Part shown: positions 1 through 6,836 of the stretch, one piece after another
Numbering within the stretch: position 1 is the stretch's first letter
Layout of the letters: each line of letters begins with the position of its first letter
DNA from: a virus
DNA: 27,872 nt
Virus record (IMG/VR): IMGVR_UViG_3300047453_000512
Span: 1-27,872 of that record
Reading direction: 5' to 3' (one strand)
Position numbers and translations under genes: made by a program
Notes under the pieces: model-generated
Database searches by the model: none
Told to the model about the DNA's origin: nothing
What the model saw: the letters and a program-made list of their open reading frames with translations, nothing else

Positions 1-292
1 CTGTTTGCGCACTTCCCACTGTGTTTCCATCTCCAGTTATAGTCCAATATGCTTCGTGTCCACCTTCTTCGTCTATGTCAATAGTGCCATCTACGTGCAT
101 ACCTTGACGAATTGTAATATTGTTAGAACCACCATTGCTGTTTAAACTAACATAGTTGTCCTCGCTACGCTGTTGCACTTCCAATTCAAGGTTGTCGCCT
201 GCTTGGTTTATATAGATTTCGTTACTAAAAGCCACGTTGGGAAATATTAATACTATTCCCGCCGCCCACGCCAACACGGTAGCCGTATGCAT
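1..292 (-). CDS. curlin-repeat secreted protein (partial, 3' end outside window)
   Basis: About 97 codons are visible and the frame stays open to base 1, so the C-terminus lies outside the window. The start at 292 is set by a strong AGGAGG Shine-Dalgarno at 301-306. A signal peptide (residues 1-23, ending NVAFS) is followed by NEIYINQAGDNLELEVQQ, which closely parallels the start of the mature protein encoded at 1309-2046. Later stretches such as NNITIRQG fit the loose curlin pattern of alternating residues with conserved Q, G and N. In the curli system such proteins are unfolded substrates exported through CsgG to form amyloid fibres outside the cell. The gene overlaps the 3' end of the FecR-domain gene by 68 bases in another frame. 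I infer a second curlin-like subunit (CsgA/CsgB-like); which of the two nucleates cannot be told. Confidence 0.7.
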   Translation of the reverse strand, partial: MHTATVLAWAAGIVLIFPNVAFSNEIYINQAGDNLELEVQQRSEDNYVSLNSNGGSNNITIRQGMHVDGTIDIDEEGGHEAYWTITGDGNTVGSAQT

Positions 293-1343
293 AGAAGCCC
301 TCCTGTTCCATATCTATATTATATCCATAACCTTGATCCAATGTAAGTTGGAATATGTGTTGATCGCCTTCTTGCCTACGCACTATAAAATTAGGATAAT
401 TTTCATCGTAAAAAATATTAGTTTCAGGGTCTAGTCCTAAAAGCTTTACATCTAATAATTCTTGGTTTTGTACAGAAAGTTCGTCAATCCACTGTGCTAG
501 TATTTCTGCCAACTGTCTCTCCATTTCGTCAATCCACACAGGATTCAAGTAAGTCATATTATCCAAATCTGTAACCCAAATACTTTTTATATTTTCAACT
601 AAAGGATCTCTATCTAACTCGTCAAAATTTAAAAAGTCAATGTCTAATAAATTTGTATTTGGATAGGTTTTGGTTATTTCTTCTGTGTAAGGTGAAACTT
701 TACGTACAAGCAACATTGCTGTAAGCATATTCTCAGGTAAATCTAATATTACACTTGGGCCTGGAGTTGCACCTCTATGTGGCACCACAGTGGTTTGATA
801 AGCTTGATTCATTATAATTTGACCAACATCTGATTCTACTGATATTTCTCCTATAACACAAGAACCACTAGCGTCACAACTTGGTAACAGTGTTATCATT
901 GATCCACCTACTTCGTCAATAATCATCATAAAGTCTGTGCCTCGCACGTTTATTGTAGCACTTGGTGTTCTTATATTCACTCTTTGTCTGCTATTCTTTG
1001 CTATTTGTCCTGATGCATATCTAACTGCTCCTAGTGTGGCTTTCATACTCAGCGCACCAGTTTTTGTGTTGGGATCATATATAAATTCGTCTATGGTCAT
1101 ACGTGAATGTTCTGTTACATCAACACGAGTGTCATCTATAAAGTCCATACGCATTGAACCTTTGCCTGTAACGATCCTATCGTTCATTTCAAGACCAAGT
1201 CCTACTTCGCCAGTGTATTTTTCTGCTTCACGCTGAATTGTGCTAGAACCTTTATGTTCTGCTATTTTGCCAATATTTGCATACACTGGGGTTGTTAGTA
1301 ATAATGCACTAATCAGACTGCGTAATATCAACGTCTTGTCCAT
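225..1343 (-). CDS. secreted FecR-domain protein
   Basis: A 372-residue protein. The start at MDKTLILRSL gives a clean signal peptide ending at PVYA; an ATG 18 bases upstream (1361) is possible but would put a polar stretch before the signal. Residues about 25-150 match the FecR domain: a KGS..I.R region, a D-R-I-x-T-G-KGS-M-R-F-like strand pattern and the IRTPSATINVRGTDF core. The C-terminal 180 residues are acidic and unfamiliar, and end in GGGNSINISQRGF, which resembles a curlin half-repeat. FecR domains are classically periplasmic signal transducers for iron uptake, but here there is no sigma factor or TonB receptor and the protein sits between two curlin-like genes. I infer a role in fibre assembly or anchoring. 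It overlaps both neighbours, suggesting translational coupling. Confidence 0.75.
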   Translation of the reverse strand: MDKTLILRSLISALLLTTPVYANIGKIAEHKGSSTIQREAEKYTGEVGLGLEMNDRIVTGKGSMRMDFIDDTRVDVTEHSRMTIDEFIYDPNTKTGALSMKATLGAVRYASGQIAKNSRQRVNIRTPSATINVRGTDFMMIIDEVGGSMITLLPSCDASGSCVIGEISVESDVGQIIMNQAYQTTVVPHRGATPGPSVILDLPENMLTAMLLVRKVSPYTEEITKTYPNTNLLDIDFLNFDELDRDPLVENIKSIWVTDLDNMTYLNPVWIDEMERQLAEILAQWIDELSVQNQELLDVKLLGLDPETNIFYDENYPNFIVRRQEGDQHIFQLTLDQGYGYNIDMEQEGFYAYGYRVGVGGGNSINISQRGF

Positions 1344-2046
1344 CGCCTGAGAATGTAGCATCTACTGTGTTATCTTTTACACCACTTTGTTTAATTTTGT
1401 AGTTGCTGCCGCCGCCGGTGATATCTAGTGTTACACTGTGTCCTGCGCTGTCTCCATCGCCGTCTTGATCTATTTCGACTAACACACCGCCTTGTTCTGT
1501 TGTGTAAGTTGATGATGAGTCTGAGGTTGTAGCTGACGAAAGTGTAGAATTATTGTCTATTGTAACATTGACTACCGCACTTGTGCCGTCAACTTCTGTG
1601 ATCAATATGCTTCCGTCGCCCTCTACTGTAAAATCAATTTGCGCTCCGTCTGCATCTGCTGTTTCACCAATTTCTAAATAATACTTGTTGGTATCTCCTG
1701 TAGTTGCAATATTCAGTGTGACGTTTTCACAGTTTACACCTGAGGTATTATCGCAGACTAAATCAACAAAATTGTTGTTGCCTGTAAAAGTCCAAGTACC
1801 AGTATATGTATTACCTTTTATTTTTGCATCAATTATGTTTGCATTACCTGTTTGAGTAATACTAAAAGTCATATCATCGCCATCAAGCATTGCGTCGGTG
1901 GTTGAATCACCAAATTCGTTGTCAGTCCCATCTTGTGTAATATCTAAATCAAGGGTGTCACCTATTTGTGTAATGTAAATCTCGTTTGCATTTGCTGCAC
2001 TTACGAGAACCAATGATAGGATGAACCCATATAATATTGCCCTCAT
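1309..2046 (-). CDS. curlin-repeat secreted protein
   Basis: A 245-residue protein beginning MRAILYGFILSLVLVSAANA, a clear signal peptide. The start is fixed by GGAGGTGG at about 2053-2060; an in-frame upstream start at 2073 would add charged residues. The mature part is rich in G, D, N, T and S, very poor in hydrophobics, and has irregular repeats of the form I-x-Q-x-G-x-x-x-x-(I/L) (IYITQIGDTLDLDITQDG, FSITQTGNANI, YKIKQSGVKDNTV, VDITQ at the end). These fit the curlin repeat family, although more diverged than E. coli CsgA. One Cys pair occurs near residues 105-113. It is first in the minus-strand transcript starting at the TATAAATA box at 2077-2084. I infer a structural subunit secreted through the CsgG/CsgF pore encoded next door. 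Confidence 0.75.
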   Translation of the reverse strand: MRAILYGFILSLVLVSAANANEIYITQIGDTLDLDITQDGTDNEFGDSTTDAMLDGDDMTFSITQTGNANIIDAKIKGNTYTGTWTFTGNNNFVDLVCDNTSGVNCENVTLNIATTGDTNKYYLEIGETADADGAQIDFTVEGDGSILITEVDGTSAVVNVTIDNNSTLSSATTSDSSSTYTTEQGGVLVEIDQDGDGDSAGHSVTLDITGGGSNYKIKQSGVKDNTVDATFSGDGQDVDITQSD

Positions 2047-2076
2047 ATTTTTCCACCTCCGGCTTTTAGCCAAATA

Positions 2077-2107
2077 TATTTATAATATGTTGATATTATT
2101 ATAAATA
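2077..2107. promoter_or_regulatory. divergent T4-type late promoters in a perfect inverted repeat
   Basis: Two TATAAATA boxes point outwards: minus strand at 2077-2084, toward the curlin-repeat gene (start 2046), and plus strand at 2100-2107, toward the Fis-like gene (start 2153). They lie in exact 11-base inverted arms, TATTTATAATA (2077-2087) and TATTATAAATA (2097-2107), separated by 9 bases. TATAAATA is the consensus recognised by the T4 gp55-type late sigma factor. Distances to the starts fit a start site 6-8 bases downstream of each box. Inference: coupled late expression, possibly with an operator function for the repeat. Confidence 0.7.
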
Positions 2108-2152
2108 CAATGTTATTTAGTGTAAATATTTTTACAGTAAAGCGGGTATATA

Positions 2153-2422
2153 ATGAAACTAAATACAGTTATGATGGCATTAAAACAAGCAGAAAAAAAT
2201 CATAAAGAACAGCAGGCCTTTTGGGATGTATTTGACGAGATATGGCCGCCCGAAGAAAGACAAGATGATAAATGTTTGCACCAAGAAGTAGACGATTTTA
2301 TAATAGATAGGATTGCAGCGGCTCTAAAAGAGTGCAATCACAATCGCACACACACTGCTGATAAGTTAGGAATAAAAAGAGAAACCTTATTGGCTAAGAT
2401 GAAGAAGTACTGTCTTGTTTAA
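2153..2422 (+). CDS. Fis-type helix-turn-helix DNA-binding protein
   Basis: An 89-residue protein and the only convincing plus-strand gene here. The C-terminal 45 residues (IIDRIAAALKECNHNRTHTADKLGIKRETLLAKMKKY) have the HTH_8/Fis pattern: a helix ending in hydrophobics, then the N-x-T-x-A-A-x-x-L-G-I-x-R-x-T-L-x-x-K-hydrophobic turn shared by Fis and NtrC-type regulators. The N-terminal half is acidic and unfamiliar (FWDVFDEIWPPEE) and could be a partner-binding segment. There is no AAA+ domain, so it is not an NtrC activator. It is transcribed away from the curlin genes from the plus-strand TATAAATA box and its 3' end runs 29 bases into the 3' end of csgG. The placement suggests it controls the curli block; that is inference. 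Confidence 0.75.
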   Translation: MKLNTVMMALKQAEKNHKEQQAFWDVFDEIWPPEERQDDKCLHQEVDDFIIDRIAAALKECNHNRTHTADKLGIKRETLLAKMKKYCLV

Positions 2423-3194
2423 ATTTCCATAGATTTTGTGCAGCACCTTGATAAATCATTTCAATTACTGCGGCCTCGATGGCTTGACGCACGGCATAAT
2501 TTGATGCTTCATTTACACTATATCCAGTTTCGATTTCTAATGCTTGTGTACCTAAATCAAAAAACTTGAATGCGTTTGCACCTTGTCTGTAACTAGCAAT
2601 TGATTTTTCTGCTGCTACGCTTACCAATACACGACCTGTGCTTACGCTTACAAGACGCATTGCAACTGTCACAGTATCAACTCTATATTCTACCGCAGTA
2701 CCGATTCCCATATACATAGCACCATTGCCGCCTGTAGAAATATTACTGTCATATCCTATAATACCGCCTTCTAGTAATATACCTGCAAATTTCATAGGTG
2801 ATAGAGAAACTTCTTTTTCACCATAGTTTTCCCTTGTATTGCGTATAACCTGACGTTCTTTGATCACGTGATCCATTCCACCTCGTTCTACAACTTCAAA
2901 CCAAGTACCGTTGCCTGCTTGCAATAGTGCATCTATTACCCAAACTTCTGCACCTTGTGTAACTGCACTACTCAAGTTTGAAATACTTTCAGAGGGTTTA
3001 CGTTGCCCTGTTTTATCTGCAAACTCATAAACACCTACTGTCATTACAGGACCATCCAATGGCTGAAGTTTATTTAATTCTTCTACCATTGGATTATCCT
3101 GCACTTTTGCAGCATTTTGCAGCATAGTTGGAACTTCTCCTTGTGTTGCACAACCTGCAACAAATAACATTGCTAATATTGCTATAAATTTCAA
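2394..3194 (-). CDS. csgG: CsgG-type outer-membrane curli secretion lipoprotein
   Basis: A 266-residue protein matching CsgG. The signal peptide has a lipobox FVAGC with the lipidated Cys at residue 15, which predicts anchoring in the outer membrane. Family landmarks visible: VGVYEFADKTGQRKPSES, the run SAVTQGAEVWVIDALLQA, WFEVVERGGMDHVIKERQ and IRNTRENY, all aligned with the E. coli order. CsgG forms a nonameric pore that secretes curlin subunits. The start codon appears to be TTG at 3194, overlapping the csgF stop as TTGA; the only nearby ATG would cut the signal peptide, so TTG and translational coupling are the better reading. The 3' end converges with the Fis-like gene. Full length relative to E. 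coli CsgG (277). No CsgE-like plug gene is visible in the window. Confidence 0.9.
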   Translation of the reverse strand: MKFIAILAMLFVAGCATQGEVPTMLQNAAKVQDNPMVEELNKLQPLDGPVMTVGVYEFADKTGQRKPSESISNLSSAVTQGAEVWVIDALLQAGNGTWFEVVERGGMDHVIKERQVIRNTRENYGEKEVSLSPMKFAGILLEGGIIGYDSNISTGGNGAMYMGIGTAVEYRVDTVTVAMRLVSVSTGRVLVSVAAEKSIASYRQGANAFKFFDLGTQALEIETGYSVNEASNYAVRQAIEAAVIEMIYQGAAQNLWKFKQDSTSSS

Positions 3195-3664
3195 AAGTTA
3201 AATTCCCCCATTCCTGGTATCACTATTTCCGTGTAGCCATCTGGACCATCGATAATAAGTGTTATACTTCCTGTGACTTCATCTTTGCTCCAAGCAATTT
3301 CTGCTCCTTCAACTTCTGTGGTTCCTGAATTAGAACACGCAGGCTGATCATCTGCTCCGCAGGCTGCAAACATATTGTCAACTAACTGTTTACTAAGTGT
3401 AGCATATATACGTGATTCTAAGTTACGGATAAACTTATTAAGCACCGTGTTTTCAAGTTCACGCTCAATGCGTTCTGCTTCACGTTCCGCATCTTTTCTG
3501 ATATCTTCTTTACGATTAAAAGTAAGTTGTTCAAGGCTCAACATATGAGCACTGTAGCCTTGTCCTGTAAATGTAGGAGATTTAAAATTGTGTACTAAAT
3601 CGCCGCTGGCTACTCCGGGGGTAACCATTAATATGAAAAAAATAATTTTAAAATAATATTGCAT
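3191..3664 (-). CDS. csgF: CsgF-type curli pore accessory protein
   Basis: A 157-residue protein with signal peptide MQYYFKIIFFILMVTPGVAS. The mature N-terminus GDLVHNFKSPTFTGQGYSAH matches the CsgF N-terminus (G-x-L-V/F-x-F-x-N-P-x-F-G-G-x), the segment known to insert into the CsgG channel. The rest has an Arg/Glu-rich helix (residues about 55-85) and a C-terminal beta segment ending TEIVIPGMGEFNF, also typical of CsgF. A Cys pair is near residues 100-108. No good Shine-Dalgarno precedes 3664; a longer reading from 3733 is possible but would bury the signal peptide. An AATAAATA sequence at 3670-3677 is too close to the start to be a normal promoter. Its stop overlaps the csgG TTG start, consistent with a CsgF-CsgG complex. 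Confidence 0.8.
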   Translation of the reverse strand: MQYYFKIIFFILMVTPGVASGDLVHNFKSPTFTGQGYSAHMLSLEQLTFNRKEDIRKDAEREAERIERELENTVLNKFIRNLESRIYATLSKQLVDNMFAACGADDQPACSNSGTTEVEGAEIAWSKDEVTGSITLIIDGPDGYTEIVIPGMGEFNF

Positions 3665-3696
3665 AAAGCTATTTATTAACAAAAAAGTTGAGAATA

Positions 3697-4767
3697 TTAA
3701 ATCATTGCTTTGTTTAAAGTAAGTTGAGCCCATTGTTCTCGGCCAGCACCTGCTTGTGTTGGTATAACACTGATTGATAAGCCGCCTGCGTGTCCGCCTG
3801 TTCTGAATGCTTGTAAATCTGCTGCATTTTTTAGCATTGCAGTTTTTTGATTAGGAATACTCATTAGCAATAGTGCATCAAAGTCGTCTCTATTTTTATA
3901 CCATTCAAAGTTTGCAGCCAAATAAGCTAGTTCAACTTGTGCTGTGTCTTCAGTTGTTGCAATTTTATCTGCAACTGATGCAGCATAATTCTCCATATCC
4001 ATTTGCAGTAAATCAAGCATTAATGCTTTTCTTACCTTTTGGTTTTCTGGAACATTTGTAGGAAGGTCTTGATTTAAAGCAGCCATAAAAGGTCCTAGTC
4101 CGAGACTTCCGCCTTTTTGTCCAATGGCTCCAATTACTGACGGTATTTTTTCTTCATACTTTTGTAGGACTGCACGTTTTGCTTTTTGACTTCCGCCACC
4201 GTAACCGATACGTCCACCACTAGAACTCATAGCTGCTTTAAGTTCTACTTTCCCAATTCCATCTATTTCTAAATCGCCTTCGCCTTGTGCAAGTCTAATT
4301 TTGTTTGATAAACAGGCTAGTCCATATTCGCCTGGACCTTTTTGTTTTTTACCTACACCATATGCTGCTAATTTTCTAAAAGCTGCACCTCCGGCTTCGT
4401 CTCCAAACACTGCGCTAAAGGTATTGAGTGGCTTTGACAGAGATGTAATATCTACTACGCCGCCGCCTTCTAATCTTTTAAGAAGAGCGCTCATTGTTTT
4501 ATAATCGCTTTCGATTGTACTAAAAATTTTAGTCATATCTTGGCGCACTAGTAACTTTTCTTTTTGACCCATATTTTCATCTTGAAGAGGAATATCAAAA
4601 GCATTGTCAATGTTACTACTAATAGTACCACTGTTAAGTATTTTCCATATTCTATCTAATAAATTAGCTTCATCTTGATTATCTGCCGACAATCCGGATA
4701 TAGTTGATATAATTTGATCTTTTTCTTGACTTAAGTCTGTGTATTCAACAAGGTCTTTATAACGCAT
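3697..4767 (-). CDS. putative PD-(D/E)XK nuclease-fold protein
   Basis: A 356-residue soluble protein I cannot name. The centre carries a pattern like the PD-(D/E)XK nuclease core: GPGEYGLA with Glu147 on a helix, then GDLEIDG with Asp165, then VELKAA with Glu175 and Lys177, followed by a Gly/Ser-rich SSSGGRIGYGG turn. The E...D...ExK order and spacing match the restriction-endonuclease-like fold. The N-terminal 130 and C-terminal 150 residues are helical and unfamiliar, with no signal peptide or membrane segment. Related proteins in large myoviruses may be annotated as structural or hypothetical, so packaging, recombination or host-DNA degradation are all possible. It lies between pcyX and csgF, with its 3' end near the csgF leader. 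The fold call is inference from four residues and their spacing. Confidence 0.5.
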   Translation of the reverse strand: MRYKDLVEYTDLSQEKDQIISTISGLSADNQDEANLLDRIWKILNSGTISSNIDNAFDIPLQDENMGQKEKLLVRQDMTKIFSTIESDYKTMSALLKRLEGGGVVDITSLSKPLNTFSAVFGDEAGGAAFRKLAAYGVGKKQKGPGEYGLACLSNKIRLAQGEGDLEIDGIGKVELKAAMSSSGGRIGYGGGSQKAKRAVLQKYEEKIPSVIGAIGQKGGSLGLGPFMAALNQDLPTNVPENQKVRKALMLDLLQMDMENYAASVADKIATTEDTAQVELAYLAANFEWYKNRDDFDALLLMSIPNQKTAMLKNAADLQAFRTGGHAGGLSISVIPTQAGAGREQWAQLTLNKAMI

Positions 4768-4788
4768 TTTTCACTCCTGATATTGTAT

Positions 4789-5475
4789 TTAGTCAATGTC
4801 AGGGAATAAACATTCCTGTACGAATACTCGTACATCCTCTTCGTCGAGTCCTAAACTGGTCATTGTTTTAGGAGTGTGCGGATTTTGTTTTTGATAATGT
4901 GCATAACGATTCTGTGCTGTTTTTACTTCGTCTGTATCTGCTGTATGATTATGATTACCAATGTCTGTAAGATAAGCATCTACACTGTCTAAACTCAACT
5001 CTAACAGTTGATCAAGTTCTTCACGTTTGTTCACATTGCCTGCTGCTACCATATGCGGTGAGAAGATTGCTTGAGCCCATTCAGGTAGTTCACGTTCTTT
5101 GCGCCATTCAAGTTTGCTTACTTCGTCACCAAATGCTTCAATCATTGGATGATCGGCATCTATAGTTCTACTGTAGTCGTGGAAGAACCCTGTAATTTTA
5201 TTTTTACCAGCAATAACATCTAGTCCAAAAACAGGACCGTTATTGTCTAGTCTTGGAAAAACACAACAATGCATCATCCACAAACCTTTGGTTTCACGCA
5301 CATCCACAACATCAATGTGTGCTCTACGATAGCTGTCACTTTGCCATACTCTGTTTAACCAACCAGGCTGATTGAATCTATCCATTCCTGGCTCTTGTAT
5401 TTCTGTACCCGTAGCGTCAAATGCATCAATTAACCTGTCTTGTATTTCTATTAAGGTTTCCCAAACTTCACTCAT
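4789..5475 (-). CDS. pcyX: ferredoxin-dependent bilin reductase, PcyX-like
   Basis: A 228-residue member of the PcyA/PebS family, which reduces biliverdin with electrons from ferredoxin. The family core is clear: YRRAHIDVVDVRETKGLWMM, then VFPRLDNNGPVFGLDVIAGK, then KITGFFHDYSRT. Asp86 in FGLD matches the catalytic Asp of PcyA/PebS. The short N-terminus and the pairing with a heme oxygenase fit the phage PcyX group known from marine metagenomes and assigned to phages of heterotrophs; PcyX is reported to make phycoerythrobilin by four-electron reduction. The gene overlaps ho1 by 8 bases, so the two are likely co-translated. The role in a non-cyanobacterial host is unknown. PebS or PcyA activity cannot be excluded from sequence alone. 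Confidence 0.85.
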   Translation of the reverse strand: MSEVWETLIEIQDRLIDAFDATGTEIQEPGMDRFNQPGWLNRVWQSDSYRRAHIDVVDVRETKGLWMMHCCVFPRLDNNGPVFGLDVIAGKNKITGFFHDYSRTIDADHPMIEAFGDEVSKLEWRKERELPEWAQAIFSPHMVAAGNVNKREELDQLLELSLDSVDAYLTDIGNHNHTADTDEVKTAQNRYAHYQKQNPHTPKTMTSLGLDEEDVRVFVQECLFPDID

Positions 5476-5995
5476 TATTTAATTCCTCAAACAATTTGGT
5501 TGCATATTTAAAACAAATATTTGCTTCCTCTGCCATTTCGTCATCCAACACAGTACGAACTTTTATTTTAAGGTCTTCGACATTATCAAAATCATACATA
5601 ACACCTTTTGTAAATGGAATACGTTTTTTAATCATTTGACCTCCATACATATCTCCAAAGTGTCTAACATAAACGTGGGCCATTAGTTCATCACTATCAA
5701 GTGTAGGAAGGTAATTAATATAATCTACAGCACTAGGTTTTAGTTTATCTTTTGTTCTTTTAAAACCATATTCGTGTTCTAATTCTTTTAAATCAATACT
5801 AATGCGTTTGGCTCTGCGTATGTCTTCAATGCCGTCTAAGTCAGCTAATGATTCAAGAGAACCGTAGATAATAAATTGATTGTACAAGTAGGTGTGATAT
5901 TGTTCAGGAGTAATACCATTCATAAGTTTCCTGGCAAATGCTGTTCTTTCAGCATTTTGATGATTCTCCCAAGTAAGTTCTTTAAGTTTGCTCAT
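5468..5995 (-). CDS. ho1: heme oxygenase (biliverdin-forming)
   Basis: A 175-residue heme oxygenase that opens heme to biliverdin IX-alpha, CO and iron. The proximal heme ligand is His12 (TWENHQNAE). The distal helix has the flexible glycine motif GDMYGGQ at residues 114-120, preceded by YVRHF. At 175 residues it is shorter than bacterial or cyanobacterial HO (about 210-240) because the C-terminal extension is missing, as in other phage HO proteins. Its product is the substrate of the bilin reductase encoded 8 bases inside its 3' end. It overlaps the clpS stop as ATGA (5992-5995), so clpS-ho1-pcyX read as one operon. Electrons are expected from ferredoxin. Confidence 0.93.
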   Translation of the reverse strand: MSKLKELTWENHQNAERTAFARKLMNGITPEQYHTYLYNQFIIYGSLESLADLDGIEDIRRAKRISIDLKELEHEYGFKRTKDKLKPSAVDYINYLPTLDSDELMAHVYVRHFGDMYGGQMIKKRIPFTKGVMYDFDNVEDLKIKVRTVLDDEMAEEANICFKYATKLFEELNNE

Positions 5996-6294
5996 TCTTC
6001 CTCAATTTTTACATTTAGCTGAAACCCATTTTGCCTTGCTAAATTTACAGTTTCCGTAGCTTTTTGTTCTGCTATTTCGTAACTATATATACCTGCAACT
6101 CCGCTTCCTTCTTCGTGAATTTGAATGGTTAAAGCAGAAGCAGTTTCAAAAGAGTGTTTGAATATTTCTTGTAAAATACTTACAACAAAATCCATTGGTG
6201 TTTTATCATCATTAAGGAAAATGACTTTGCAATCCTTAGGTTCTGAAATATCAATTTCAATTTTTTCGTCAATTACTACATCAGTTTTATTCAT
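5992..6294 (-). CDS. clpS: ClpS adaptor for ClpAP (N-degron recognition)
   Basis: A 100-residue ClpS. The domain runs from about residue 20: VIFLNDDKTPMDFVVSILQEIF, with the Asn28-Asp29-Asp30 and Thr32 pocket residues, and His60 in the second helix, all of which line the N-degron pocket in bacterial ClpS. The C-terminus (YEIAEQKATETVNLARQNGFQL) also fits. ClpS hands substrates with destabilising N-terminal residues to ClpA(P) and blocks ssrA-tagged substrates at ClpA. That is notable because this phage also encodes its own ssrA tag. Start supported by AGGAGAAAAAT. It follows the terminator-like hairpin at 6309-6331. Confidence 0.92.
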   Translation of the reverse strand: MNKTDVVIDEKIEIDISEPKDCKVIFLNDDKTPMDFVVSILQEIFKHSFETASALTIQIHEEGSGVAGIYSYEIAEQKATETVNLARQNGFQLNVKIEEE

Positions 6295-6308
6295 ATTTTT
6301 CTCCTAAA

Positions 6309-6331
6309 AATGGGGGGCTGTTACTCCCCCA
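6309..6331 (-). terminator. rho-independent terminator between hsp20 and clpS
   Basis: Read on the minus strand, ATGGGGG and CCCCCCAT arms close an 8-base loop (AGTAACAG) and are followed by TTTTT. It lies between the hsp20 stop (6338) and the clpS Shine-Dalgarno. The run of T is short and no separate clpS promoter is seen, so partial read-through into the bilin operon is likely. Confidence 0.8.
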
Positions 6332-6337
6332 TAACTA

Positions 6338-6784
6338 TTAGCCTTCAATTGCATCAAAGTTTTTGATAGAAATTTTCTTTGGTTTCTGTGCTTCTGGTAC
6401 ATTGCGCACCAAATGAATGTTAAGCATACCTAGTTCAAGCCCGGCTTGTTCTACTTCAATATGCTCTGCTAGAGTAAACTCTCTACGGAAGTTGCGTCCG
6501 CCAATACCTTTGTGTAGGTAGTTAACTTCTTCATCTCCTTTAGGAGTAGTACCTTCAACAGTCAATACATTTTTCTCCAATGTAATGTCTAAATTGTCCA
6601 TACCAAATCCAGCAACCGCCAACGAGATCATATATTCGTCTTCGTTGATTTCTACTACATTGTATGGTGGGTAACCTTGTGATTTACTGTTTGCAAACTC
6701 TTTGTTGAGTTGGTTAAACATTCTATCAAAGCCAATAGTTGCTCTGTGAAATTCAGGTAGGTTTAGTGTTTGTAATCTTGTCAT
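6338..6784 (-). CDS. hsp20: small heat shock protein, Hsp20/IbpA type
   Basis: A 148-residue alpha-crystallin-type chaperone. The start at MTRLQTLNLPEFHRATIGFDRMF is set by AAGGAG 7 bases upstream; it reads like IbpA (FRSTIGFDRLF). The crystallin domain is intact: YPPYNVVEINEDEYMISLAVAGF, LTVEG, NYLHKGIGGRNFRREFTLAEHIEV, and the LGMLNIHLVR strand. The C-terminal I-x-I anchor is present as ISI in KKISIKNF. Such proteins hold unfolded host and phage proteins during infection; hsp20 genes are common in T4-like marine phages. It follows guaC after a small hairpin and is ended by the terminator at 6309-6331. Confidence 0.93.
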   Translation of the reverse strand: MTRLQTLNLPEFHRATIGFDRMFNQLNKEFANSKSQGYPPYNVVEINEDEYMISLAVAGFGMDNLDITLEKNVLTVEGTTPKGDEEVNYLHKGIGGRNFRREFTLAEHIEVEQAGLELGMLNIHLVRNVPEAQKPKKISIKNFDAIEG

Positions 6785-6799
6785 TTGTTTCTCCTTATA

Positions 6800-6836
6800 A
6801 AGCAAGAATTATATTGAGCCCTTTCGGCGCTCACAG
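6800..6836 (-). promoter_or_regulatory. hairpin and possible promoter upstream of hsp20
   Basis: In the guaC-hsp20 gap the minus strand forms a compact hairpin GAGC(G)CC-GAAA-GGGCTC with a GNRA-type loop, followed by TATAAT. No convincing -35 element lies 17 bases upstream, so the promoter reading is weak. The hairpin may be an end signal for guaC or an mRNA-stabilising element for hsp20. Confidence 0.35.

Noticed and set aside
2394-3194. csgG starting at an internal ATG (MLFVAGC)
   Set aside because: It would shorten the lipoprotein signal to an unlikely length; the TTG overlapping the csgF stop keeps a normal signal peptide.
3670-3677. AATAAATA as a late promoter of csgF
   Set aside because: It lies only 6 bases before the chosen ATG, leaving no room for a leader; likely chance in AT-rich DNA.
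4789-5995. Bilin genes as a sign of a cyanobacterial host
   Set aside because: PcyX/HO pairs are known from phages of non-cyanobacterial marine hosts, and the tmRNA and pseudoazurin point to an alphaproteobacterium; no photosystem or phycobilisome genes are here.
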